Source of the DNA: Solen grandis
Lineage: Eukaryota; Mollusca; Bivalvia; Adapedonta; Solenidae
DNA length: 64,000 nucleotides
Assembly: GCA_021229015.1 (NCBI GenBank)
Contig: CM037794.1
Span: 42,241,126 to 42,305,125, forward strand
Direction: 5' to 3'
Of the stretch, positions 48,963-59,669 are shown in pieces. Numbering within the stretch: position 1 is the stretch's first letter; each line of letters starts with the position of its first letter. The notes beneath the pieces are model-generated. The model did not search any database and was not told where the DNA came from. It saw only the letters and a list, made by a program, of their open reading frames with translations. The translations under genes were made by a program, and so were the position numbers.

Positions 48963-49635
48963 AAGCGGGCCATGATGGCCCTAAATCGCTCACCTGAGAT
49001 AAATAGCCCTCAATGCTAAACATGCTAAACATACTGAAATTTGAGGTTTTCAGAAATTACTTAGAGTGCAAACAAAGCCAAAAAAGCCATTTTTATCATT
49101 TCAAAAGGGGCATAACTCATGTCCTAAAGGGCAAATATCAGCCAAAATTCAAAATTTTATGACACTTTTGTGAAGGTTGACCCAAGGATCATCCCTGCCA
49201 AGTTTAATCAAATTCTCTCCAGTGGTTTCAGAGATGTTGATTAAAGTTTTCCCTATATGCATAAAAGGCAAATAAGCCCCGACCCTGGCGGCCATGTTTT
49301 TTTACGGATCGGAATAATTTTAGCAACTTTGGTAGAGGTTGACCCAAGGAACATCTGTACCAAATTATTTTGAAATCTGGCCAGTAGTTTTGAAGGAGAT
49401 GATTTTTAAAGTTTTCAAATTATTTTTCTTTTTGTAGCCATGGCAAGGAACTTTATTTTAGAACTTTTGTAGAGCCTCACCAAGGAAATTCCTGCCAAGT
49501 TTCATTAAATTCTGTCCAGCGGTTTCAGAGGAGATGTTGTTTAAAGAAAATTGTTGACGACGCACGACGACGGACGCCGGACACAGGGCGATCACAAAAG
49601 CTCACCTTGAGCACTTTTTGCTCAGGTGAGCTAAA
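48963..49635. mobile_element. Element with 'CACCTGAG...CTCAGGTG' ends
   Basis: Has the same ends as 31790-34284 ('gggccatgatggccc', 'cgctcacctgag' at the left; 'gatcacaaaagctcacc', 'gctcaggtgagc' at the right), but its interior is made of diverged units around 'ggttgacccaaggatcat' and 'ccagtggtttcagag' rather than the 145-bp array. A 'gacgacgcacgacg'-like segment precedes the right end in both. A partial relative follows at 49740-49935. Confidence 0.7.
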
Positions 49636-49946
49636 AAAAATGAATTAAATTCTTACCATTGCTAATTAAAATTGTCCTATATAGAGTTTAAATGAGATTA
49701 ATATCTATAAATTCTAACTATTGGTTTCAGGGGAGAATATTTAAAATTAAAAATATGTTGGTCGTCATGGCAACCATGCAGAATTTTGCATGGATCAAGT
49801 TTATCATAGCAACTCTTATGCGAGGCACCCAAGGATCATTCGAGCCATCAATTTCTACACAGTTGTCTTTGAAAAGCTAAATGTTGACAAAGCATGATGG
49901 TTGACTTTCGATGCACGGCGTCAGAAGACGGACACAGAAAAATCTA

Positions 49947-52633
49947 TGGAAGGGAATCGCCGCCAATATTCTATCTTACAACTTCTATTTTCTATGTTCT
50001 AACTTCTAATTTCTATACCTCATAGTACATTTTCCAACATCTTGAGGTTATTAATTCATACCTCTTACTTCCAACTTCTTGTAAACTTTCGTTAATTTAA
50101 ATTTTATCTTTTTTTTATTCGCTTACTTGTAATGACCAAGCAATTAAAAGTTACATAATGTTCATTCGGAAAGATAACATTTAGAAACAGAGACTCATAA
50201 GTTAGAAGCTAGCGTATAGAAGTTAGAACTTAGGACATAGAATTTGAAGGTTAGAAGGGCACCAGAAATCATTGATTCTCGGCTCAACGTAAATTGTATT
50301 GAAGATGGAACCAGATTACTGGTACCCTTCTGGCGCAAACAGCGCAAAGTTGACTTCCCTCGAGTGAGACTACTTTACGGCACACGGTGTTTTCCAAACT
50401 TATAAATAGCAACAGAAGTCCTCTGGATAACACTGTACGAATGCATGCCACTAAGTAGTTGCAGCATAATCATGTTTGTATGAATACATTTTCAATTGTC
50501 GGCAATTTCTATCGATAAATCCTAAAGATCTTCTTTCGCCAAACTTCGGACTACAAAAGCTCATATGCCGATGTTCCAAATCCCATGTATATCATGATCG
50601 AATCCATTATTATATCCCCCCCCCACAAACGTAGTTTGGGGGGGTATATTGGAGTCACCATGTCATCGGTCGGTCGGTCCGTCCGTCCGTCCGTTTTGTC
50701 CACGCTATTTCTCAATAACTACTGGATGAATTTCAATCAAATTTCATAGGAAGCTTCACTAGCAAGACTAGATGTGCATATTACGAAATGGTTACAGTTC
50801 ACTGATTTTCTTTTGTGTTATTGCCCTTTGCTGATTTTCTTTGCATTATTTCCCAATAACTAATTTACTTTCTTTAGCTTCAGTTTTCCTCATCTCATTT
50901 ATCTGTTGATGAACTTAGAACTTTATTACATATACAATTTTAAAGTATTTTTTTTTTTTTTATGTCAGTGTTAGACTAATTTTTTACGGTGCCCTTACTA
51001 ATTGATGAATGTTGGAATTTTTTGTTAAAACAACCAACAAAATTTTTTTTTTATTAGTCTTTTAATTTTTAATTGATTTATTACTTATCTCCTATAGCTG
51101 GGCACTTGATTGTAAACAAAGGCTGTGTGGCGGGTATTCATCACCTTTAGTGATAGCTCTAGTTTACATTAAGCATCCCTCCACTACCCATACCCCTTTA
51201 CAGGGGGGGGGGGGGGGGGGGGGGCGCAACAAACCATCAGAAAGGGGAATTTAAGAATTGTTATGATTTTCAACCTATAAGGAAAAGTTGTTCATGGCTA
51301 TTATTATAAAATGAAGACAAAAAGACAATTTAGAAACCACCCTTTTGCATTGAAAAGTAAATAATGAGAGGGAAAAATTTTGAGGGGAATATTCAGTGCC
51401 AGTTGGAAGAAAAATGGACATTGTATGCCGAGGAGAAACTGCCCTTAGAGGGCAGTAAAATTCAGCCAAAAAAGTCACTTTTATTTCTACTAAATACTGT
51501 GTGAATATGGGTATACTAATAAGGCACATGTAGGCTTCAATCTGGCAACTCTCCTAGTTATTCCAAAATGCATATAGAGCATTTGCATTCTGTACACATA
51601 TACATCATCATTTCATTAAATACAGCTTTAATTTACACGGGTCTACACCTGTAGTTTATTTCTAATAATGCCCTTTGTTTTCTTTGCCAAGTTTTATATT
51701 GTTGAGAATTTTGAAAACTAAAAAAAAAAAAATGAATTGGATTGTGATATTCATTAAAAAAAAGATTGTGTAGGAACGATATTGATGCCCCGCCCGCATA
51801 TAATTCGAAAGTACAAGGCTTTTATTTTTTGTTGGGATGGGTTGTCCATGTTATGATGAATAAGTGTGCAAAGTATCATAAAGACTCGGATTAACGGTTC
51901 CATTCCTGAGAAATCAGCTTAAACGTAAAGGTAAACCTCAGTGTCAAGACTGACGGACGGATGTACGTTCTAACTAACTGGTTTTAAGTGACTCTCCTAT
52001 TATCAATTATTAAGTCTAATGTTCTCATAGAAATGCCACATAAAACCAGAGATCAAAGGATCCTAACCCATTGTTCCCTCGCCCTTTAAACCAAGTTTGT
52101 AAGCACGGACGGGCGGATATACTAGACCGAAACACTATATGGCCCTCAACAAAGTTGGCGGGGCATAAAAAAGTTTTATAGTGCTGATGCTATCTTCAAA
52201 TTATAACTTACACAAATGACGGAGTAACTCAATAAAACATCAAAAATACGACCTAACTAGAGAAAAAAGTACAGGTACTTTTGCTTGGAATCCCGATTTT
52301 TATGTTCTATTTATAGCATTTTCATTTGATTGTCGCAAAATAAACTGCAATTTCTAAATATATCAGTTGGAATAAAGATGTTGAGAGTTGGAAATTAGAA
52401 GTAATGACTCAGACAGATGATTGAGATAAGAGGTTGGAATTTGAAAATTGAAACCTAAGAGTTAGAGGATGGAATTTATCTATAAGTTTGAATTCAGATA
52501 TTCGAACAAAGCATTTGGAAATTGTAATTGTAAATATAGAAGTTAGAAGAAAGAAATTAGAAGTTGTAAGAACGAAGTTAGAACATAGAAATTAGAAGTT
52601 GTAAGACAGAATATTGGCGGCGATTCCCTTCCA
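49947..52633. mobile_element. 2.7 kb foldback element with 'aacttctaatttct' arms
   Basis: Termini 'tggaagggaatcgccgccaa' (49947) and its complement (ending 52633) are flanked by TA on both sides. The next 250-300 bases at both ends are degenerate tandem repeats in inverted orientation ('acttctaatttctat' on the left, 'atagaaattagaagttg' on the right). The centre (50600-52000) holds other material: a 'gtccgtccgtcc' microsatellite repeat with its flanks (50620-50830), a G homopolymer of about 20 (51206-51225), and 51840-51970 resembling other bivalve-type repeats. No transposase is present. Confidence 0.7.
50620..50830. repeat. Interspersed repeat with (GTCC)n
   Basis: Begins with a small palindrome (cccccacaaacgtagtttggggg), then 'ggtcggtcggtccgtccgtcc', then 'ctcaataactactggatgaat'. 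A similar '(tgtccatccg)' block occurs at 63190-63240 inside the ARV1 intron. Confidence 0.6.
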
Positions 52634-53269
52634 TAAAAATCGGAATAGTAGCTTGACTTTAACATGTTGTGCTATGCTCTTGTTAGCTAAAAAAGTAAAT
52701 GAAATTGAAACTGATAAAATAACATACCATTTTGACAAGTTAGCATAAATGTTAAGAATAGATGAAATACCCAATAGACAAAATAGTACGGCATATTTGA
52801 GAAAATATGATATAGGACATTAAACGACCAAAACAACTTTAAAATAGTTACAGTGTTCAGTAAATACTATGTTATTTCATTGTTTGTTAAACATATATTA
52901 TTTGACATCAGGAAGAAACACGGAGGAGTCTGCTGCTTTACTTGGTAACCAAGACAATATGGACTTTGAACCGAACTGTCAACCACAGAGGATCCTACGA
53001 TCGTGCTTCAACTAACAGGGTATTCATATAGGTTTCTTTTGGCGATCTTTTTAAAAAGTCTGATATGACCATTGTAAGACTCAAATACAAGCACAATTAA
53101 TCCCCGACCACCCCGACGGCTTCAACCGACCATGCGTGAACCAAGACCAGAAACTAGTTTAACCAACGTACAATACCTAAATGATATTTCACGATATTTT
53201 TTTATTAGTAATAGCGGTTGTCTTTTTTTCGACCAAAGCAAGGTAAACCGGGTACATTTTATCGTTACA

Positions 53270-53640
53270 GTGTGACAAAAGGTGCGTTTCTAGACTGCCC
53301 GCCACATAAACCTGAGGTCATGGGTTCGTTCCACGACCGCAATATACCAATGGTAATGACATAACCTTATAATTGTGTGGTTCTAGATAAGGCTGATTGA
53401 CCTGGTGTCAGGATCATGTCATGTCACTTGTCTAAGTTGTCATATATAGCAGCTAGTGAGGCAGCTATCCCAACAATAAGTATTAGTGGCACAGCGCAAC
53501 GTGCTAACTAGCCTACCGTTAGCGTATAACGACATATACCACTTTTTACGGGTACAAGGGCCTCTTTATAGAGTAGTAAAGGGGCGCTGGCCTGCGGGTA
53601 GGTACTATGCCTGTGTCCCGGGTGACAGGATTGGAGTCGG
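53270..53640 (+). repeat. SINE-like fragments with B-box-like sequence
   Basis: At 53310-53335 'gaggtcatgggttcgttccac' resembles a tRNA B box with flank. Similar material ('ggcctgcgggtaggtac') continues to 53640. The heads are not clear. Confidence 0.35.
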
Positions 53641-54104
53641 TGGAATTTAAAGGGAAAATAACAGGTATACATTTAACAGGCATTTAATGTGATGAATTAA
53701 TTTGACTTAAAATTAACCAGGTTTGGGTAACAGGAGATGCAAATGATAAACCCTTAAGTTTGGATTCGCTGTAGATTTTTTTTCTTTTTCTTTTTTTGTT
53801 GTTGTTTTTTCCAGTAAAAATGAACCAATTTAAGTTTCATTTATTAATATCACTAGCGGGGGTAAGTAGATCTACATAGGTTAATGTAGACTAGGCCTAT
53901 TATGTAAAGACCCTGCATGGTCCCATTACATAGAAAATGAAGAATGTCCAGTTGACATATACAAAATCAGTAATTTGGCCAACTATGAAAATAACCGGCA
54001 TATCTGGCCAACTCGGATATTCACCGTACATGGGAAATTGGGAGTGGATGAGGGAACCGATCTATGAAAATCATCCTGCTGGTAGTGGGTGCCTGGGGTG
54101 TGTG

Positions 54105-54235
54105 GGGGGGGGGGGCGCTAGTCCACATTTGTTGATATCGTTCTACTTTCAAATTGGCGATATCCCCTACCGCAGAGGCGTGTCAACTAGTACCAAAAAT
54201 AGCATGTCGCGCCGAGAAGCTCATTGATGGGAGTA
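54105..54235. repeat. Dispersed repeat shared with 62365-62470
   Basis: Both contain 'gtccacatttgt', 'tgttctactt', 'aactagtaccaaa.atagcatg' and 'ctc.ttgatg'. Long G runs lie nearby (54105-54114, 54345-54360). Confidence 0.55.
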
Positions 54236-55408
54236 GGGAGACAGCTTCCATAGCCTACTTTCCTCTTCTTCTATTCCTATTTTAGAGTTTTGAATTTCCA
54301 AGGAAAGGGGGCGGGGTCCAGCTATTCTACTTGTGTGTATGTGGGGGGGGGGGGGGGGGGTAAATAACCGGTGCGGTAGAGATTAGGGGGTAGAAGGGGG
54401 TTTTCTTACTCTCAATATAATTATACCAAATCCCGGATGGATATGGGGGTGTTCATGACCCCCACACCCACACCATCTGGATCAGCGTAAGCAAAGTAAG
54501 TAAGTGTTAATATAGTTTTAAATCAATGTCTGACTCCTATACTTTGGTCGGTCCACTAGCTGCACGGACGAACGACTATGTTTAGATATGACAGATCTAT
54601 CGATCTCTGAATTAAATAATCAACTTTTACTAGTTACCGAATGTAATAAAAGAGTATATTTACCTCTGAAAAAGTCCAGTTCAGGGGCTATTGTTCAGAT
54701 CAAGACTGACCCATTTCAAACTTGCCCGACACATTTATAATACAGTCAGTAAACTCCCAACTCCACGCAGTAGTTACCTCCCCATACAGTTGTAGGTAAC
54801 TTTTTTTTTTTTTTTTTGCTTGCAAGGGAGATCACTGTGTGGAGTTTGGATCCGGGTCAACTCGGCCTAATTACCAACTCGGCCCGGTCCAAGTCGGCCT
54901 ACTTACCAGATCGGCCTGGTCCAACTCGGCCTAATTTGATTATTATTATGATGTGTACCATGATTATTGAGTTTTATATATTGGATAACTCTATAGTTGA
55001 GTGACTCAATATTATTTTTATTTCAGATGCGCAAATGAAATGGATAACTCAAACACACACAACACATTCAATCACATACGCACACGTACATGTAGGGATA
55101 TAAAACAAATCAAAGAAATAGTAGAATTCATTTTTATTTGTACATTTGTGTAGATAACGATTAATACTAAACATATTAACATACATCATAATTATTTATA
55201 TTTATATACATTACGGAGAACAGATATCATATTTAAACATCACAGATATATACACTAGAAGTCGTTTGTTTAAGATACAAACGAAGCGGCTTTCCGTTTG
55301 CTTATTTCAAAGGTATTGAATATATAAGTTAATACAAAGAAATGGAATATTGATGCATAATGATGTAAGATTTAATACGTAAATCACCATTATCATAAAT
55401 ATAAACTT

Positions 55409-56165
55409 ATGTTAAAAAAAAGCTTTAAATCTTTTTTTTTTTATTATCATCATCTTAAAAAGATATCGATAAAGCATATATATGGATCGTATGTGATTAC
55501 GCAACCATTTACTTTCATGCAGAAAAAAAAACGGGAAAATTTGAAGATAATACTATCCTCAAGAATTTTTTTAATTATATGTTTTGTACTTGCTTTTGCT
55601 GCTATGTGCATCATGCTTTTAATTTTACTGTCTGGTGACATCCATCCAAATCCTGGTCCAGAAACATCAGTACACAGTGATAGTTCATATCTCTCCTCTA
55701 CACTTTGTCAGTCAATTGACTTTTCCAAGTATTTTACATTTGTACATTATAATGTTCAAAGTATTTTTCAAAAATTGGATATATTGTCTACCGAACTAAA
55801 AGATTTTGACATTCTAGCCTTTTCTGAAACCTGGCTTAGCCCAGAAATATCAAATAATGATATTCTTATACCAAGCTTTTCACCACCTGAAAGGAAGGAT
55901 AGAAGTTTTGACTGTCATGGAGGTGTCATTATTTATGTTAAAAGTAATATTTGTTATAAACGAAGATTAGACTTAGAACCCGTTGGTATAGAGTGTATTT
56001 GGATTGAAGTTAAACTAAAGTGCAAGTCTATTTTGTTTGGTTTATACTACAGACCTCCAAATACAGAAGTAGCTAAACATTTGGTGATTGAGGACTCTAT
56101 TAATCTTGCTTGCGATTTAAATTTTGACAATATTATAATTACAGGTGATTTTAATCTAAACTTAA
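55409..56165 (+). pseudogene. LINE 5' fragment: leader, 2A-like motif and APE endonuclease
   Basis: A single open frame from an ATG, with a hydrophobic leader (residues about 53-74), then G-D-I-H-P-N-P-G-P (55634-55660), and an APE-type endonuclease domain: 'VHYNVQSIFQKLD', 'DILAFSETWLSP', 'HGGVIIYVKS', 'LFGLYYRPPN' and 'IIITGDFNLNL'. It stops abruptly after the endonuclease, where the polymerase sequence begins on the other strand; no reverse transcriptase follows. LINEs usually lose their 5' end, so this 3' loss points to a later breakage or insertion. Confidence 0.8.
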
Positions 56166-57953
56166 AAAAGTCCAGTTAGAGAAATAAAAATGTACGGGGA
56201 GATAGTCTCCAATGTAGCCTTGGTATTCATCCGTGTTGGCATAAAATGGAAACCATCCTTTTGCCATCTCAGTCAATCCAAACGTGTCGGGGAAATCGGA
56301 CAAAGGCATGTTGAGAAAACTCAGTGAGTCGATGAATCTCACTTGATGGGCTTTCATCATTAGAATTTTGCTTCCATTCATGATCAATTTTGGTTTGGTT
56401 GTATCATGTGTCAGTAAGTGCCTCAAAATAAACTGTGCATCGTATCCTTGTGAGTTGTGAGCAATCACTGTGGTACCTTTGTGACTGGGTTGAAACAGCC
56501 ATGCACAAAATTCTGACAAAGTGTTGTTACCACGAAATATTTTTTCTCTAGGCTCATCCACAGCTTCGCATTTCTGACACGGGTTTTTCATGGATTGACA
56601 CATACAGTCTCCACAAGCACGTTGAGCAACACAAAAGTTTGGTATATGTTCACCCAAATCAAATCGGCACTCAAAGTCAAAGAAGATGAAAGGTACAGTC
56701 GGTGACTTCATGTTCTCTGGTTCTTTGTACGTGGGGATATAACACTGATGTTCTGCATCCACAACTTTCTTGCAATACTTGCATTTTAAAGTGCCAGGAC
56801 AGAGATGGTTCTTCTTTGTACCCACAACCATTTGACCACAGGTCTTGCATTGCCATACACTTTCACAGATGTTTTTTGTAGATTTTCCTGGTTTCGCTTT
56901 GTGCTGATCAAAACATTTCTGACTATGAAATGTTCTACCACAGTGACCACATGGAAAGAATCTTTCTTTTGGGCATAGTGTCAAGGCGTAACACAGACAA
57001 ATATTCTTACACCAGTGAGTTTCTCTGTTGTTATAACCGTAGTTACAGTGTTCACAGAAGTAGCTGCATCCCAGGAAACCAGTGATTGATGTAATGCAAT
57101 CATAATGTTTATCATGATGATAAATGTGAATGACTTTGCTTTTGTCTGTCAGAGGTGGGTGATTGAACAACACGTCCATTTTCTCAAATTGTGGCCACAC
57201 TTTGATCACATAGTCTGGATAAAGGTGGGCTTGAATCTTCTTGTATTCTTCTATACCACAAGGCTGATTTGGACTAATGCCCACACTATCTAACAATGTC
57301 TTGGCTTCTTGGCTTTGAAGAAATTTTGCAGATTGTCTCATCAAATTCCATCGCTTCTTCCAGGCTGTATCGTCCGTTTTATTGAGTTTACATATCCCTA
57401 CCACAATTGATCGTGCCAAACACATACTGTCGTGAACATTGTCTATCTTTATCATACTTCGTTTGACTTTGGACATGTTCTCAATGCTTAGGTGCGATCC
57501 AAACGTTCTTTTTGTTCTTCCACCTCCCTCGGGCATAATGACATGTGTCATTTCTAACTGGAGATGCCCGTCATGAATCTCAAACTTGTGGTTGCTTTGT
57601 GATACTTTCTCTATTTCGTTCAACAGCGTATCTCCTGAAATGTGTGTTGCATTCCCGAATGGAATGTGGATACCAAATGCTAGGTCAGGATGATTTATGG
57701 AGATACGAATTTGATCGTTGTCATTGACCCGTGCTTCTCTGTATAACTGTTTCACCATGTCATTGAAAAGTTGATGTGTAAATTCAAACGGTTTTTTATA
57801 TCTTTCAAATGTAACATCGTACACGTGGCCATTCGTTTTAAACTTTCTTGAAGTTCTCTGTGACCGTGGCTGTATGGAATAATATTCCCGTATATCACTC
57901 TTGGTCTTTTTTGCAGGTGGCTCATCATCGCTGCTTTCTTCACTACTCGACAT
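56166..57953 (-). pseudogene. Polinton/Maverick-type DNA polymerase B, N-terminal half
   Basis: About 585 codons, starting at the ATG ending 57953. The order is: an acidic/basic leader; 'NVHDSMCLARSIVVG' (residues 172-186); Cys/His zinc-binding clusters ('CEHCNYGYN', 'CGHCGRTFHSQKC', 'CKTCGQMV', 'CKYCKKVV', residues 300-404); the 3'-5' exonuclease ExoI 'FFDFECRFD' (424-432) and ExoII 'VIAHNSQGYDAQF' (496-508); and 'EMAKGWFPF' (562-570). Family members of this protein-primed type continue with the palm and fingers motifs, which are absent: coding stops near 'GYIGDYLP' at the junction with the LINE fragment. The kept part has no internal stop. Polinton elements are related to adintoviruses; this is a truncated genomic copy. 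Confidence 0.8.
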
Positions 57954-58230
57954 CGTTGTGATTATAAGTAAGTGAGCAAAGCTTTTTTATACATCTAAGC
58001 TCCGCCCACCTGATCTCAGTCCTATAAAGTGCGGTGTGACCCGTCCACTTCATCACTCTCAAACCTGATTCAGACTGCTCTGTTCAGAATGACCTGCAAT
58101 ACATTTGAGTTCTGGGTGAAAGGACATAATAACGTTCTCTGATTGGTGTGCGCCAACACAAGAAAGTAGGTCAATCCGGTACTATAAAACAGTGCACATA
58201 CTCTATACTTTATTATTCATGATTGAAACA
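57954..58230. promoter_or_regulatory. Divergent intergenic region with two TATA-like boxes
   Basis: Between the polymerase start (minus) and the short frame at 58230 (plus) lie tataaag-like sequences at 58023 and 'ctataaaacag' at 58181, and on the minus strand 'tataaaaaagc' near 57980. The arrangement suits a bidirectional promoter. This is inferred from motif position only. Confidence 0.4.
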
Positions 58231-58569
58231 TGAGACCGTACACACGTAGGTCCATACCCAGACTTGCTAAAATTGTTCCTCGACAATCCCAGCTATGAGG
58301 AACAAGAGAGCGACCCAGACAGCTATCACGACCAAGTTGATGTGTATGATCTATATCTCACTCTTATAAAAAGGGGAGATCTCCCTAATTACCTGTCAGT
58401 TACCTTTGAAGATGTACCATCTACCCTACTACAGGGATCGGGAGACAGCCTGAACTTCATAGGTGACAAGGATCTAACCCGTTGTCATTTGCATCTCCTT
58501 GCAGGATGGATGAAGAGATATGTCATGGGATGGGACTGTCAAACGTGTGGTATGGACCACAATATGTGA
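58230..58569 (+). CDS. Unknown protein fragment opposite PolB
   Basis: From the ATG at 58230 a frame encodes 22 basic residues ('MRPYTRRSIPRLAKIV..') and stops. From 58264 a different frame, without its own ATG, stays open to 58569 and is acidic, then mixed, with 'DVYDLYLTLIKRGDLPNY' and 'DLTRCHLHLLAGWMKRYV'. The two may be one gene broken by a frame shift near 58300. A tandem duplication (58527-58607, unit about 40 bp with 'gtgtggtatggaccacaat') lies at the end. No family is recognised; position suggests it belonged to the same element as the polymerase. Confidence 0.4.
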
Positions 58570-58704
58570 TGGGACTGTACAACGTGTGGTATGGACCACA
58601 ATTAATAAGAAACAAAACGGCCCTTTTCAGGGCCAACCCAAATGTCTCGAAAGGACATTTTACAATTGTCAATCCCCCTTTAAGATGTGGTCCTCCTTTA
58701 AGAC

Positions 58705-58890
58705 ATTTTATTACATAAATCTGTTTTCATATATAGTACCATTCGGTACTATAGATTCAGTAAATCTGTTTTCATATAAAGTACCATTCGGTACTATAGA
58801 TTCGGTACCATAAGTACCAAAAAAAAAAAAAAATATGGTACCAAGGTACCCTAAGTACAAAATATTATGGTACCGTCGGTACCATAGTGC
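58705..58890. repeat. Cluster of 'ggtacc' palindromic repeats
   Basis: A 50-bp tandem pair ('ctgttttcatata.agtacca', 'ttcggtactatagattc') is followed by repeated 'ggtacc' palindromes around a poly-A tract (58821-58834). It can fold into several short stems. Confidence 0.75.
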
Positions 58891-59113
58891 CACCCTATAC
58901 TACTCACCAATCACAATCAACCGCCTGTTGTCGATCACGTACATCCTTATCACACGCAATACACGGGTAAGACATAATAGAAAAACATCCAAAATATACG
59001 TAAATAGTCAACATATACGACACTATCACCATAAACACTAGCATACTATCGGACTAGGAATGCAGTATCTGGTACGAATTTAGCAACTATATATATAAGG
59101 ATGCTGTCAGTTC

Positions 59114-59222
59114 CACAGGGGTTTGGCACGAAAGGGGGGGGGGCATAAAATCACTATATATAATACATATTATATATAGTGATTTTATGCCCCCCCCCCC
59201 CCTTTCGTGCCAAACCCCTGTG
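59114..59222. mobile_element. 109-bp perfect hairpin MITE with 8-bp target duplication
   Basis: Left arm 'cacaggggtttggcacgaaa' plus a G run, 'cataaaatcactatatat'. The right arm is the exact complement apart from the G/C-run length. gtcagttc (59106-59113) and gtcagttc (59223-59230) flank it perfectly. An 8-bp duplication points to a hAT-type transposase acting in trans. Confidence 0.85.
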
Positions 59223-59669
59223 GTCAGTTCATCATACATATTGTTTATCACAAACCGACCCAATTTGTTAATAATATATACTTTTACCCTTTCCAATTAG
59301 CATTTGATTGATTTTAATGAAACCGAAGTTAATCCGCTTATTGTTTAATTTGAAAGTTTTCGTTTGAACATTAAGATACAACAAAATCAATCAAGTTTGA
59401 AGTATATTTCAAAGGGATACCATTTTAATGATCATGAAAGTGGTAAATTAATTTGCTATTTCTTTTGAAGTTTAACATATTCTAATTAATAACTGTGTTA
59501 CACTTTTATCATTTTTAACACCTTTATTATTCGTTGAGAAATTAAAGGATGTTTGTCTCAAGTAGGTGTTACCGGGAACACCTTGTATCTTTATTCATAG
59601 TAGGCCGACTTGGACCAGGCCGACTTGGACTAGGCCGATTAGGTTTTTAGGCCGAGTTGACCCGACACC

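Larger units (their letters stand above)
54853..59664. mobile_element. 4.8 kb region bounded by inverted 'TCGGCCT' repeats, with Polinton-type PolB
   Basis: The left end 'cgggtcaactcggcctaa' (54853) is followed by subterminal 'ggtccaagtcggcct' units to 54935. The right end is the inverse (59600-59664). Inside, in order, are the LINE 5' fragment, the N-terminal half of a family B DNA polymerase, an unknown frame in the opposite direction, palindromic 'ggtacc' repeats and a hairpin MITE. No clear target duplication is seen outside the inverted ends. It may be a rearranged Polinton-like element or a different transposon that captured these parts. Confidence 0.55.

Noticed and set aside
54853..59664. 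A complete Polinton with target duplications
   Set aside because: No integrase, ATPase, protease or capsid frames are present, and no 6-bp duplication is seen at the ends.
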